From NCBI RefSeq assembly GCF_004210305.1, contig NZ_SCFB01000006.1, positions 124,001 to 188,000 of the forward strand: 64,000 nt of DNA, read 5' to 3'. Positions 25,825 to 35,215 of the stretch are shown here, piece after piece; within the stretch, counting starts at the first letter, position 1; each line of letters starts with the position of its first letter. Below the pieces are notes generated by a model. It was not told the DNA's origin and did no database searches. It saw nothing but the letters and a program-made list of their open reading frames with translations. Source of the stretch: Candidatus Finniella inopinata (GTDB lineage: Bacteria > Pseudomonadota > Alphaproteobacteria > Paracaedibacterales > CAIULA01). The translations under genes were made by a program, and so were the position numbers.

Positions 25825-26580
25825 TTAACCGTTATCGGAAGAGTCGTCTTCAGAAGAAGAATCACTATCGGATGATGAATCGTCACTGCTGCTGTCACTG
25901 GAATCATCGGAGTTAGAATCCTCACCGCTTGAGGAATCATCTGTGTTGCTATCGTCGCTGCTTGAGGAATCGTCCGAATTATCTCCATCGGAAGAGCTAT
26001 CATCAGCTGAATCGTCTTTTTCTGAGTCATCTGCCTTCGTGGCGGCTTTTTTCTTGGATGCCTTCTGTTTTTTATCAGGTTTAGAAGGGGCAGGGACGGC
26101 AGCATTACCAGCCGGGGTGGTAGCCTGAGTTGTTGGAGCGGCTGGTGCTTGCATAGGCTGCATCATTGTCATAGGTTGCCCCATTGGCTGACCAGGCGCC
26201 ATCGGCTGCTGTTGTCCGGGAATGGGCTGATTCATCATTGGCTGATTGGTTGGACATGACCGCATCATACCGGGTTGCTGCGGAAACATAACAGGTCCTG
26301 AAATAGGAAAAGACCCATTCACAACAGCGTTTTGGGCTGGCATGCCTGAAAGCCCGGCCATCACATACTCACTCTCTTGACCTGGAATATTGGGGCGAAT
26401 CATTTGACAAGCCTGAGAATCGCAATAATTCAAAACCGCCGTTTTGCGATCAAACACAAAAACACCCTTGTCTTGTGAAAACAGCGCATAACGATCCTGT
26501 TGGCTAAAATACATTATGACAATGCCAACGGTGATAAGAAAGGTTATGCACCCTAAAATAGTACCTTTTAACGAATTCAT
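25825..26580 (-). CDS. Membrane-anchored Pro/Met- and Ser/Asp-rich protein
   Basis: The 251-residue product has one N-terminal hydrophobic anchor (KGTILGCITFLITVGIVIMY), a small globular part with paired Cys (DSQACQM), a Pro/Gln/Met-rich middle, a Lys-rich patch (DKKQKASKKKAATK), and a C-terminal 70 residues made almost only of Ser and Asp. AGGAG precedes the ATG. The Ser/Asp tail recalls SD-repeat stalks of Gram-positive adhesins or a calcium-binding acidic tail, but no homology is claimed. It is convergent with ppiD. Confidence 0.65.
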   Translation of the reverse strand: MNSLKGTILGCITFLITVGIVIMYFSQQDRYALFSQDKGVFVFDRKTAVLNYCDSQACQMIRPNIPGQESEYVMAGLSGMPAQNAVVNGSFPISGPVMFPQQPGMMRSCPTNQPMMNQPIPGQQQPMAPGQPMGQPMTMMQPMQAPAAPTTQATTPAGNAAVPAPSKPDKKQKASKKKAATKADDSEKDDSADDSSSDGDNSDDSSSSDDSNTDDSSSGEDSNSDDSSDSSSDDSSSDSDSSSEDDSSDNG

Positions 26581-26722
26581 GGTCGATTCTCCTTGTCAGA
26601 AAACAGTCGTTTCTATCTTATCATCCGCCCAATTTCGAAAGGCGACGAGATAACGATATTGTCTTTCGCTTACTTTTATATATACTTTAATAAGGTTAAA
26701 GTTTTATTAATTCCCGGGTATT

Positions 26723-28324
26723 ATGCGTTTTATTTTCGTTCTTTTAAGTCTGTTTTTTAGTGTTCAATCTTGTTTCAGTGATCAACTAACGAATATTTTG
26801 CCAACTTTTGAGGCCTATGTTCAAAAGTCATTATCTGAGTGGCAGGCTCCGGGAGTTTCTATTGCCATCGTCAAAGACGGGCAGATTATCTATGAAAAAG
26901 GCTTTGGGGTTAGAGAGGTTGACCAACCAGAACCCGTTGATGCCTATACTGTTATGCCTATCGCATCGCTCAGTAAAAACTTTTTGGTAACCCTTATTGC
27001 TCAGCTGGTGGATGAAGGGGTTTTGGACTGGGATGCACCCGTCAAAAAGTATCTGCCCGACTTTCGCTTAAGCGATCCCGACATTACCAATCAATTCACG
27101 GTTCGTGATCTTTTGTCCCATCGCAGCGGCCTGAAGGGTTTTTCAGCAGATAGCGTTTGGAATTTAGGCTATAATGCCACAGAAATTCGTGATTTCCTTG
27201 CCCAATTGCCTTTTGAAAAAGGGTTCCGTCACGATTACGCTTATCAAAACCATTTGTTCGGCATCGCCAGCGACCTTGTTGAGAAGGTCACGGGTCAATC
27301 CATCGCCAGCCTCTTTCAGGCCCGTTTATTCAATCCACTTGCCTTAACCTATTCCAACGTCGGTCCCATCGAACAACCCAAAAAAGGGCTGTGGGGTGCC
27401 ATCAAAGGGTGGTTTCAAAAGAAACCGAAACTTAATGTCGCCTTGCCCCATCACGTGATTGGCACCAAGACAACTGCCACAGCCACCTCGCCCCAAATGT
27501 ACACGTTTATGGGCAGCACAGGCGTTAACACCTGTGCCCATGATTTGGGTTTGTGGATGATTTTCCAATTAAATGATGGCCAGATCAACGGCAAAGCCCT
27601 GGTATCAAAAGCCCAAATCACCCAAATGCGCACATCCCATGTTCAGGCCACAAACTTGCGCCCCGACGACATGCAGTTTCCAGCTGTAAGGATGAGCCAG
27701 ATTCATTACGGCATGGGTTGGTTTTTGGGCAACTATGGCGGGGAAGGGACTGAGAAGGTTCCGTTTCTTAGTCACATGGGCGGCTTTGGCGGCGTCAGAA
27801 GCCTGATGACACTGGTTCCGAACCAAAAATTGGGCATTGTGATCATCTCAAACTTTGGTTCCATGCGGGTTAGCATGTTGCCAGAGGCATTGCGGAATAA
27901 GTTTTTGGATCTTTATTTAAACCTTGGTGAAAAAGACTGGAGCAAAGAAAATCTGCAAAAGATGCAAGAGATTCGCACAAAAAACAAACAGTATAAAAAT
28001 GATTATCGTTTGCAAAACCCCCGCCCTCACCATGATTTAAAAGTTTATGTGGGGCAGTATAAAAACCCCTTGTATGGATCGTTTGAGATTCAGCAAGACA
28101 AACAGGGATTAACGTTGGTTTATAAAGATCGCCGTGTCTCTTTAACCCATTGGAATGGGGATGAATTTGAATTCAAAGGGAACGACCTGACGCCCATTTA
28201 TTCTGAATATGACCAGGGTTATATTGAGTTTGGGGTGCAGGGTCAAAAGGCCCTTTTGTCGGCCATTAACTTGATGTTCGAAGGGAAAAGTGAAATTTTT
28301 GAACGGGTGAAAGAGGGGGCTTGA
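26723..28324 (+). CDS. Secreted serine hydrolase of the beta-lactamase (class C / PBP-like) family
   Basis: The 533-residue protein has a signal peptide, then the beta-lactamase fold. It has the nucleophile motif SLSK (residues 82-85), a Y-x-N-type motif (AYQN), and HMGGFGG in place of the K-T-G box as in class C-like esterases. The remaining C-terminal 100 residues resemble the DUF3471 domain often fused to these enzymes. Possible substrates are peptidoglycan peptides, esters or beta-lactams; sequence alone does not decide. Part of its 3' end is duplicated at 31674-31727. Confidence 0.87.
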   Translation: MRFIFVLLSLFFSVQSCFSDQLTNILPTFEAYVQKSLSEWQAPGVSIAIVKDGQIIYEKGFGVREVDQPEPVDAYTVMPIASLSKNFLVTLIAQLVDEGVLDWDAPVKKYLPDFRLSDPDITNQFTVRDLLSHRSGLKGFSADSVWNLGYNATEIRDFLAQLPFEKGFRHDYAYQNHLFGIASDLVEKVTGQSIASLFQARLFNPLALTYSNVGPIEQPKKGLWGAIKGWFQKKPKLNVALPHHVIGTKTTATATSPQMYTFMGSTGVNTCAHDLGLWMIFQLNDGQINGKALVSKAQITQMRTSHVQATNLRPDDMQFPAVRMSQIHYGMGWFLGNYGGEGTEKVPFLSHMGGFGGVRSLMTLVPNQKLGIVIISNFGSMRVSMLPEALRNKFLDLYLNLGEKDWSKENLQKMQEIRTKNKQYKNDYRLQNPRPHHDLKVYVGQYKNPLYGSFEIQQDKQGLTLVYKDRRVSLTHWNGDEFEFKGNDLTPIYSEYDQGYIEFGVQGQKALLSAINLMFEGKSEIFERVKEGA

Positions 28325-28346
28325 GGGAGCCCTTTTCAAAAAAGAA

Positions 28347-28365
28347 GGGGCGGTCGCGCCGCCCC
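28347..28365. terminator. Shared intrinsic terminator between convergent genes
   Basis: GGGGCGG (28347-28353) pairs with CCGCCCC (28359-28365) around a TCGCG loop. Reading minus, it is followed by a T-rich run, so it should terminate the secreted-protein gene; reading plus, it follows the hydrolase. Confidence 0.75.
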
Positions 28366-28393
28366 TATGTTATTGTTTTCGTTAGACGAGAAA

Positions 28394-30136
28394 TTAAGAG
28401 AATGGATCGTATCCGCCTGTAGAGGAGTCGTGGTTAGCGTTCGAGGAAGAAGAGAAGTTGCTAGCATCATAGTCACCCAAGCCCAAGTTGTTGCTAGGGT
28501 AGCCAGATCCGAATTCATCTGGCAGCTCTTTTAACTTTTCCTCAGCCATTTCTTTAAGTTTTGCGAATCCTGCCTGACAAGCATCGTTAAGTTTTAGTTG
28601 ATTGCCATCATTCTTAAGGAAATCAATAATTTGGCTCACATCACTTTTTGACCGAGCCTTACCTATAGCTGATTCACAAGATTCCAATATCATCGGAAAA
28701 AACTCAGCAGGCTCAAAAATTGATTGTTGCGTTAATAATTGTTTCCACTGCTGAACCTGTGTCCAGGAGTTTTGTTGTAGACAGCGGCCGTAAATTTTCA
28801 GAAGAAGCTTTTGTTCGTCAGGTCTAAAACAAAGCTTTTTCTGGTCCATTGGAACATCAAAATTTTTCAAAAACTCTTCAATATACGCCTCCACATCAGT
28901 GCCATAATCAAGGAATTCTGACGAAGCTCTACCAGTATACCATTTGAGGCCAATCGGATCTAAATCAGGAATAAGCGCCAAAGCAACATTATGCATGTTC
29001 TTGGCCGTCATACCTTGCAATGAAAAGGCATGACGAAGAACCTCTAACTTTTGATGCTGTGGACATCCGTAATCTTGTGCAAGTTCAGTTTCAATGTTTG
29101 CGATTTGTTCGGCAGTCAACGTCTGCATCCCAAAACCATATTTGGAGCCATATGTGCGTGTTTTTGCAATTTTCTCCAAATTCTCTTTTACCAATTGCAA
29201 ATCATCTGATGGCTTCAAAAGGTGGCCCATAACTGCGCTGACGTTTTTTTCGGAATATTTAATACCTTCCAACGGGTTTTGATAGGGAACCAGTTTAAGG
29301 GTTTCATTAAAGGAAGTTTCAGAAAAGGAGATTCCAAGATTTTCGTTTGTCTTTTGTATAAAGGAGGAAACATTACCCAGCTCTTCGCCTTTTTGTGACG
29401 ACATCCCGCCATAAAGAGTAGCCATGGAACACTCCAGTAAGGCTGTGAAATGTCTTTGTATCCTTACATCTGTAGATTCCTTTTCATGTTCTGATAACTG
29501 TTTAATGTGTTCCTCAAATCCTTTTCCATCCATCCCTGGTAGTAAATTGCAAACAACGCGACCATAAACTCCTTTCAATTGGTTGATAACATTGTCAGGT
29601 GTTTGTGCATCAGAAAAGCCCCAGAATCCGGTGAAAATTTGTTGCATTGCGTTATCGAACAGGGTGGCAACATAAAGGTAGGGTTCGCCATCAACGATCC
29701 TATTTACGCCTCTATACGCTCTAAATAGATTGGTTTTTGTTTGGTCCAAAAATGTGACTAAATTAAGGGCGGAAAATTCTTGTCCACGCGTAACTTCTTT
29801 ATAAAGTGCCGACCAAGCGTTGGCATCAGGCTTATAAAACAGACGCTGCAAAGTTTCTCCATCGCCTGCCCTCATGTATCCTGCAACTGTATTGACAAGC
29901 TGGCTGCCAGCGTCTGTGCCCGGTAAGGGCGAAGGTACGCGGTCATCTTTAAAGTAAGCCCTCATCAACTGACCGATCTGTTCCGGTCCTGCTTCAAAAT
30001 CGATCTGCGCATCTGCTTTCCAAGAAGAAGACGACGACGAGGAGGAGGACGACGAAGAGGCCCACACCGAATGATTGTGAAGACCGACCACACTGATAAA
30101 ACCTAAAAACAAGGCTAATTTAGAAAATCGTTTCAT
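28394..30136 (-). CDS. Secreted polyserine protein, paralogue A (580 residues)
   Basis: The product has a signal peptide ending near SVWA, immediately followed by twelve serines in a row (encoded by blocks of TCG, TCC and TCT triplets, about 30019-30060), then a long alpha-helical body and a Ser/Asn-rich tail. No known domain is recognised. The ATG at 30136 is supported by GGGATG upstream. A shortened paralogue lies at 31813-33009 beyond gltX; the two align over most of their length, but paralogue B lacks about 110 internal residues and the serine tract. Confidence 0.7.
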   Translation of the reverse strand: MKRFSKLALFLGFISVVGLHNHSVWASSSSSSSSSSSSWKADAQIDFEAGPEQIGQLMRAYFKDDRVPSPLPGTDAGSQLVNTVAGYMRAGDGETLQRLFYKPDANAWSALYKEVTRGQEFSALNLVTFLDQTKTNLFRAYRGVNRIVDGEPYLYVATLFDNAMQQIFTGFWGFSDAQTPDNVINQLKGVYGRVVCNLLPGMDGKGFEEHIKQLSEHEKESTDVRIQRHFTALLECSMATLYGGMSSQKGEELGNVSSFIQKTNENLGISFSETSFNETLKLVPYQNPLEGIKYSEKNVSAVMGHLLKPSDDLQLVKENLEKIAKTRTYGSKYGFGMQTLTAEQIANIETELAQDYGCPQHQKLEVLRHAFSLQGMTAKNMHNVALALIPDLDPIGLKWYTGRASSEFLDYGTDVEAYIEEFLKNFDVPMDQKKLCFRPDEQKLLLKIYGRCLQQNSWTQVQQWKQLLTQQSIFEPAEFFPMILESCESAIGKARSKSDVSQIIDFLKNDGNQLKLNDACQAGFAKLKEMAEEKLKELPDEFGSGYPSNNLGLGDYDASNFSSSSNANHDSSTGGYDPFS

Positions 30137-30279
30137 TGTTTTTCATCCCTTTGAAAAAAGTAATACTGACAATATAGTGCCCATATTCCATTTTACAATG
30201 GTTAATGTAGAAATTTTTCACACAGGGCGTTTGTAAACCGGTATCATCAAGATCTTAATCATTTAACGTCGAAATCATC

Positions 30280-31668
30280 ATGACTGTTGTTGTTCGTTTT
30301 GCGCCTTCCCCCACAGGTTATCTGCATATTGGCGGTGTGCGCACGGCTTTATTTAATTGGTTGTTTGCGCGCCATCATCAGGGAAAGTTTTTAATACGTA
30401 TCGAGGATACGGACCGTTCCCGATCAACACCCGAGGCGGTTGAGGCCATTTTTGACAGCCTGTCTTGGTTAGGTTTAAACGGCGATGAAGACCCGGTTTT
30501 TCAGTTTGAAAGGGCGCCCCGCCATGCTGAGGTTGCCCGACAATTGTTGGCCGAGGGTAAAGCCTATCACTGTTATTGCAGCCCGGAAGAGCTGGACTTG
30601 ATGCGCGAAGAAGCCAGGGCCAAAAGTCTGCCGCCCCGCTATGACGGACGATGGCGTGATCGTGACCCAAGCCAGGCACCAGCTGGTGTTGCGCCTGTTA
30701 TTCGTTTCAAGGCGCCCTTAACAGGGGAAACCGTTATTCACGACCACGTTCAGGGGACGGTGAAGTTGGACAACAGTCAGCTGGATGACATGGTTTTGTT
30801 ACGCGCGGATGGCACGCCCACATATATGCTGTCGGTGGTGGTTGATGATCACGACATGGGCATTACCCACATTATTCGGGGTGACGATCATTTAACCAAC
30901 GCGTTTCGTCAATGGCATTTGTACCAGGCATGCGGTTGGGCCGTGCCGGAATTTGCCCATATTCCATTGATTCATGGGCCTGATGGAGCCAAGTTGTCGA
31001 AACGCCATGGGGCGCTTGGGGCTGAACATTATCGCGATATGGGTTTCCTGCCCGAGGCCATGCGCAACTATTTGCTGCGTTTGGGGTGGGGTCATGGCGA
31101 TGAAGAAATTATCAGCACAGAACAGGCGATAGGATGGTTCAGTCTATCCGCTATTGGTCGCTCGCCCGCGCGCTTTGACATGGTCAAATTAACCCATCTG
31201 AACGCCCATTACTTAAAGGCCAGCGATAATCAGCGCTTGGTTGATTTGCTGAAACCTTTGTTGGAGGCAAAGGGCTATGTGGTAGACGCCTTATCGGAAG
31301 AACGCCTTCTTGGTGGCATGCCGGGGTTAAAGGAACGCGCCAAAACTCTTTTGGAATTGGCCGACAGTTGCCTGTTTTATTTCAAGGTGCAGCCGTCTGA
31401 TGAAAAGGCTGGGACCTTTCAAACGGCTGAAAACGCCCGATATATTCAGTCCCTTGTGGAAAAAGTCGAAACCCTAGAGGATTTTACCCCTGAGGCGATC
31501 GAGCAAACCATTCGCGCGGCGGCAGTGGATTTGGGCATTAAACTGGGCGACCTGGCGCAGGCTTTGCGCGTTGCCCTGACGGGGCGCACCATATCCCCCA
31601 GTCTGTTCGAGGTGATCTCGATTTTGGGCAAAGACGAGACTTTAAATCGTCTGCGCCTTTTTTGCTAA
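30280..31668 (+). CDS. gltX: Glutamyl-tRNA synthetase
   Basis: The 462-residue class I synthetase has the HIGH-type motif in [20 protein letters not shown], the glutamate-specific [10 protein letters not shown], and a KMSKS variant in [11 protein letters not shown]. It charges tRNA-Glu (and perhaps tRNA-Gln, as in many alphaproteobacteria). The gene lies inside a tandem duplication: an extra copy of its last 45 or so codons remains at 33110-33256. Confidence 0.97.
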   Translation: MTVVVRFAPSPTGYLHIGGVRTALFNWLFARHHQGKFLIRIEDTDRSRSTPEAVEAIFDSLSWLGLNGDEDPVFQFERAPRHAEVARQLLAEGKAYHCYCSPEELDLMREEARAKSLPPRYDGRWRDRDPSQAPAGVAPVIRFKAPLTGETVIHDHVQGTVKLDNSQLDDMVLLRADGTPTYMLSVVVDDHDMGITHIIRGDDHLTNAFRQWHLYQACGWAVPEFAHIPLIHGPDGAKLSKRHGALGAEHYRDMGFLPEAMRNYLLRLGWGHGDEEIISTEQAIGWFSLSAIGRSPARFDMVKLTHLNAHYLKASDNQRLVDLLKPLLEAKGYVVDALSEERLLGGMPGLKERAKTLLELADSCLFYFKVQPSDEKAGTFQTAENARYIQSLVEKVETLEDFTPEAIEQTIRAAAVDLGIKLGDLAQALRVALTGRTISPSLFEVISILGKDETLNRLRLFC

Positions 31669-31673
31669 TCAAT

Positions 31674-31727
31674 CTGATGTTCGAAGGGAAAAGGGAAATT
31701 CTTGAACGCTTGAAAGAGGGTTCTTAA
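31674..31727 (+). pseudogene. Remnant of the serine hydrolase 3' end
   Basis: Eighteen codons (LMFEGKREILERLKEGS and stop) repeat the last codons of the hydrolase gene (LMFEGKSEIFERVKEGA) directly after the gltX stop. The hairpin that follows the hydrolase is repeated too. This marks the start of the second tandem unit. Confidence 0.85.
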
Positions 31728-31746
31728 GGGAACCCTTTCAAAAAAA

Positions 31747-31763
31747 GGGCGGTTGTGCCGCCC
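31747..31763. terminator. Copied terminator hairpin
   Basis: GGGCGG (31747-31752) pairs with CCGCCC (31758-31763). It is the duplicate of 28347-28365 and, reading minus, ends the paralogue B transcript with a following T-rich stretch. Confidence 0.65.
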
Positions 31764-31812
31764 CCATCTGTTATTTGAATGACTGGGCGATTAAGCCCGT
31801 CTAACACCTTTT

Positions 31813-33009
31813 CTAAGAGATAGTGCGTAACTTTTCGTCAGCCTTTTCTTTAAGCTTTGCTATTATGGACCTGTAATGCGCAGGAAGATTCAACCCATAG
31901 TCACAATCCCAAAGAAAGTTAATAATCGCACTGATATGTTTTTTTTTCGTGGCCCTAAGTATCATCAATTCACAAGATCTTAATGTCCCTAAGAAAAGCT
32001 TTTCCGTTATAGTTGGCAGTGAAATGGTATGACAAAGAATTTCTAGCTTTTCAGAATAGGAGTAAATTTCATCTTTTGGAAGTTTCTGCTCAAGGTTCGT
32101 GATCTGCTCATCAGTTAACGTCTGCATCCTAAAACCATATTTGGTTATTTTCTCAATTTTTTCCAAATTCCGCGCTGCGGAGCTCAACCGGCTTGATGGG
32201 TTTAAAAGATGGGCTGCAACCATCCGGACGTTTTCTGAGCAATGAAGAATACCTTCTAGCGGGTCTTGATAACGAACCAGTGAAAGGGTTTCAGCAAGGG
32301 AAGCATTAGCATTTGATGTAGCATTTGATGCTGACAACAGAACGGCAATGAAACATTCTTGTAAAGCTGCGAAATGCCCTTGTATTCTTGCATCCGCAGA
32401 TTTATTTTTTTGTTGTTCTAATTGGCCTAAGTGATTCTGAGGTTCGCCAGCCATAGTCGGCAATAAACCGCTGACAAGACGACCATAAATCTGCTTTAAA
32501 GCTTTAATATCGTCAGTCGGTGTTGGCGCATCAGAAAAACCCCAACATCCTTCAAAAATTTGTTGCATCGCATTATCGAACAGGGTGGCAACATGAAGAC
32601 AAGCTTCGCCATCAACGATTCTTTTTACGCCTCTATACGCATTTAAAAGATCGGTTTTTGTTTTGTCCAAAAATTTGACCAAATTAAGGGCGGAGAATGC
32701 TTGGCTAGGTTTAACCTCTTGATAAAGAGTTGACCATTGATTGGCATCGGGCTTATAAAACAGCCGGTGCAGAATTTTCCCATTGCCTGCCTTCATGTGT
32801 CCTGCAACTAACTTGACAAGTTGACTGCCAGAGTCTCTGCCCGATAAGGGAGAAGTTGACGTGTCAGTACTAAAGTAGGTAGTCATCAGCTTCCCAATCT
32901 TTCTTTGTTCTTTGTCAAGATCCATCTGAGCAGCTGCAGCTGAATCGTTTGGAAGAACCACAACACTCATAAAGCTTAAAATTAAGGCCAACCTGGAAAA
33001 TTGTTTCAT
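31813..33009 (-). CDS. Secreted protein, paralogue B (shortened)
   Basis: From the ATG at 33009 (MKQFSRLALILSF, matching MKRFSKLALFLGF of paralogue A) the product has 398 residues; the frame is open to 33045 but that extension is not homologous. It shares with paralogue A the stretches SGSQLVKLVAGHMKAGNG, FYKPDANQWSTLYQEV and KYGFRMQTLTDEQI. About 110 residues present in A near residues 360-475 are missing, consistent with an in-frame deletion after duplication. Function unknown. Confidence 0.7.
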   Translation of the reverse strand: MKQFSRLALILSFMSVVVLPNDSAAAAQMDLDKEQRKIGKLMTTYFSTDTSTSPLSGRDSGSQLVKLVAGHMKAGNGKILHRLFYKPDANQWSTLYQEVKPSQAFSALNLVKFLDKTKTDLLNAYRGVKRIVDGEACLHVATLFDNAMQQIFEGCWGFSDAPTPTDDIKALKQIYGRLVSGLLPTMAGEPQNHLGQLEQQKNKSADARIQGHFAALQECFIAVLLSASNATSNANASLAETLSLVRYQDPLEGILHCSENVRMVAAHLLNPSSRLSSAARNLEKIEKITKYGFRMQTLTDEQITNLEQKLPKDEIYSYSEKLEILCHTISLPTITEKLFLGTLRSCELMILRATKKKHISAIINFLWDCDYGLNLPAHYRSIIAKLKEKADEKLRTIS

Positions 33010-33109
33010 TGTTTTATATCCCTTAAAAAAAACTAATACTGACAATATAGCTACTACATTTCGGTTTACAATCGTTAATGTATGAATTTTTCACACGTGG
33101 TATTTAAAG

Positions 33110-33256
33110 AATTGGGCATTAAACTGGGCGACCTGGCGCAGGCTTTACGCGTTGCCCTGACAGGGCGCACCATATCCCCCAGTCTGTTCGAGGTAATCGC
33201 GATTTTGGGCAAAGACGAGACTTTGAATCGACTGCACCTCTTTTGCCAATCAATTT
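33110..33256 (+). pseudogene. gltX 3' fragment
   Basis: The frame reads [18 protein letters not shown] and on, nearly identical to the gltX C-terminus; the original stop is changed (TGC CAA instead of TGC TAA). The sequence just upstream (33040-33104) matches the region before gltX, so about 1.3 kb of a second gltX copy has been deleted. Confidence 0.88.
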
Positions 33257-34887
33257 CCAGCCGAGGGTGAATACGTGTTCAATTTAGCCTGGACATGTGC
33301 GACGTGCGCGGAAGTTTCTGGGAAATGAGTTTTAGCAATTTCAAGAGCCTGGTTTAAGTAAGTCACTGCTTCTTTTCTCAAGCTGTCAGATGGCGGATTA
33401 ACTTTCATATTTATATCGGCCAGCATTTCCAAACATTCAAAGCTTTGGGGATGCTTGTTTTCCTGAAAAATCTTTAAAGCTGAATGAAGGAAGCTTTTGG
33501 ATGTTTCCAGGCCGCCTTCTAACATGTGCAGCCGCCCCAAATCCATCATAACTTGCGCGGTATTCAGATGGCCTTTTCCATAGGTTTTTTCATACATCGC
33601 CTGACTTTGCTCAAGCAAACTTTTGGCTTTTTCATAATTGCCTAAATCTCTATAGACATTCCCTAAGTTCTCTTGACTATCAAGAAACCAAGGATGATTT
33701 TCGTAAGAATTCTTTCTATAAACTTCTAGACTTTTCTCTATAAGGGTTTTGGCTTCCTGGTGGTTGCCTTGCTCTCTGTAGACGCATCCAAGTTTTTCTA
33801 AACTCCAGGCAAACCAGGTATGGTTCTCGAAGGAATTTTTCCGATAAATCTCAACACTTTCTTTAAGATATTTTTCTGCATCCTCATAACATCCAAGGAC
33901 CCGATAAATATTACCTAACCTGCCCACAGTCCAAGCAAACCAGGGGTGATTTTCGTAAGAATTCTTCCTGTAAATTTCCAGGCTTTCTTCAATGGCATGC
34001 TTTGCTTTTTCATAATCGCCCTGTTCTCTATAAACACCTTCAAGCCATCCTAAAGCACGGGCTAGCCAAGGGTGATTTTCGTAACCGTTCTTCTTATAGA
34101 TTTCAAGGCTTTTCTCTAAAGATTGTTTCGCCTTTTCATAATCCCCTAATTCTCTATAAACACATCCTAACCATGCCAAGGTACGCGCTGCCCAAGGGCG
34201 ATCTTCAAGGGAAACCTTTTGATAGATTTCCATACTTTTTTCAAGGCATTGCTTTGCTTTTTCATAATCGCCCATGTCCCTGTAAACACACCCAAGCCAC
34301 GCAGAAACGCGCGCATACCAAGGATGGTTTTCGTAACCGTTCTTCTTGTAAATCTCAAGGCTCTCTTCTAGCAGCTGTTTCGCTTTCTGATAATTTCCAA
34401 GCTCTCTATAAACACTCCCCAAATCTCCTATGGCTCGAGCGTACCAGGGGTGGTTTTCGTAACCGTTCTTCTTGTAAATCTCAAGGCTCTCTTCTAGAAG
34501 CTGCTTGGCCTTTTCATGGTCGCTTAATTCTCTGTAGACGCATCCAAGCCATGCAGAGGCTCGGGCAAACCAGGGGTGGCTCTCATAAGAATTCTTCTTA
34601 TAAATTTCTAAGCTTTCTTCAAGCGGGCGCTTCGCTTTTTCATTGGTACCCAACTCGCTATAAACATTGCCTAGGCCTTCTAACGATCGGGCAAGCCAAT
34701 AAGATTGTTCCGAAGGGGCGTTTTTATAAAGATCTAAGCTTTTTTCAAATGCTTTCTTTGCTTCCTCGTAATTGGCTTGGTACATATAAATCTCGCCCAG
34801 TTCACCCCAGGTAGACGCCAAGACAGAATCCGTTAATAAATGAGAATGGGTCAAAAACTTCTTACAGTGCTTGACCAGCAGGGCCAT
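33250..34887 (-). CDS. TPR-repeat protein (kinesin-light-chain-like)
   Basis: The 545-residue product consists of about a dozen 42-residue tetratricopeptide repeats, many nearly identical (for example [16 protein letters not shown], then [16 protein letters not shown]). This is the arrangement of kinesin-light-chain-type TPRs, which bind proteins. No signal peptide is visible and the first ATG lies only 22 bases inside the edge of the IS21 element. The reading frame is open from there to the element boundary, so the original N-terminus is probably lost. Repeat uniformity at the DNA level suggests recent expansion or recombination. Confidence 0.75.
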   Translation of the reverse strand: MALLVKHCKKFLTHSHLLTDSVLASTWGELGEIYMYQANYEEAKKAFEKSLDLYKNAPSEQSYWLARSLEGLGNVYSELGTNEKAKRPLEESLEIYKKNSYESHPWFARASAWLGCVYRELSDHEKAKQLLEESLEIYKKNGYENHPWYARAIGDLGSVYRELGNYQKAKQLLEESLEIYKKNGYENHPWYARVSAWLGCVYRDMGDYEKAKQCLEKSMEIYQKVSLEDRPWAARTLAWLGCVYRELGDYEKAKQSLEKSLEIYKKNGYENHPWLARALGWLEGVYREQGDYEKAKHAIEESLEIYRKNSYENHPWFAWTVGRLGNIYRVLGCYEDAEKYLKESVEIYRKNSFENHTWFAWSLEKLGCVYREQGNHQEAKTLIEKSLEVYRKNSYENHPWFLDSQENLGNVYRDLGNYEKAKSLLEQSQAMYEKTYGKGHLNTAQVMMDLGRLHMLEGGLETSKSFLHSALKIFQENKHPQSFECLEMLADINMKVNPPSDSLRKEAVTYLNQALEIAKTHFPETSAHVAHVQAKLNTYSPSAGN

Positions 34888-34905
34888 TTTGGAAAAGTCT
34901 TCTTC

Positions 34906-34909
34906 ATCT
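34906..34909. repeat. Target-site duplication of the IS21-family element, left copy
   Basis: ATCT here is repeated at 37759-37762, immediately outside the two ends of the element. Confidence 0.6.
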
Positions 34910-34913
34910 GCGT

Positions 34914-35097
34914 ATTCCGGCGAAAATCGAATAGTGATTCCGGTCTAAACCGAACGGCAATTCCGGCGAAAATCGAATAGTGATTCCGGTCTAAACCGAA
35001 CGGCAATTCCGGCTCAATTCGAATGGTGATTCTGGTCTAATCCGAACGGCAATTCCGGTTCAAATCGAACAGTGATTCTGGTTTAAATCGAATAACG
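34914..35097. repeat. Four tandem 46-bp repeats at the left end of the IS21 element
   Basis: Units start at 34914, 34960, 35006 and 35052; the first two are identical and the others diverged. Each unit is itself two 23-bp half-repeats (ATTCCGG followed by GAA-rich sequence). These are probable transposase-binding sites. Confidence 0.85.
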
Positions 35098-35215
35098 ATT
35101 CCAAGACGAAGCGATGGCCTTTGACCTCCTGTATCAAGGAGACCTTTGGTTATAAAACGCGTTTTATGAACGCTGTATCCTTTTTTTGTTCAACAAAACA
35201 TGAAAGGAACAGCCC

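Noticed and set aside
33082..33270. Small plus-strand ORF of 62 codons
   Set aside because: It is mostly the leftover gltX 3' end and reads past the lost stop; recorded as a pseudogene fragment instead.
34002..34814. 270-codon plus-strand open frame across the TPR gene
   Set aside because: It is the antisense shadow of the TPR repeats; its own repeat structure follows from theirs.
34910..35100. CRISPR-like regularly spaced repeats
   Set aside because: The repeats are contiguous 23-bp and 46-bp units without spacers and sit at the end of an IS21 element.
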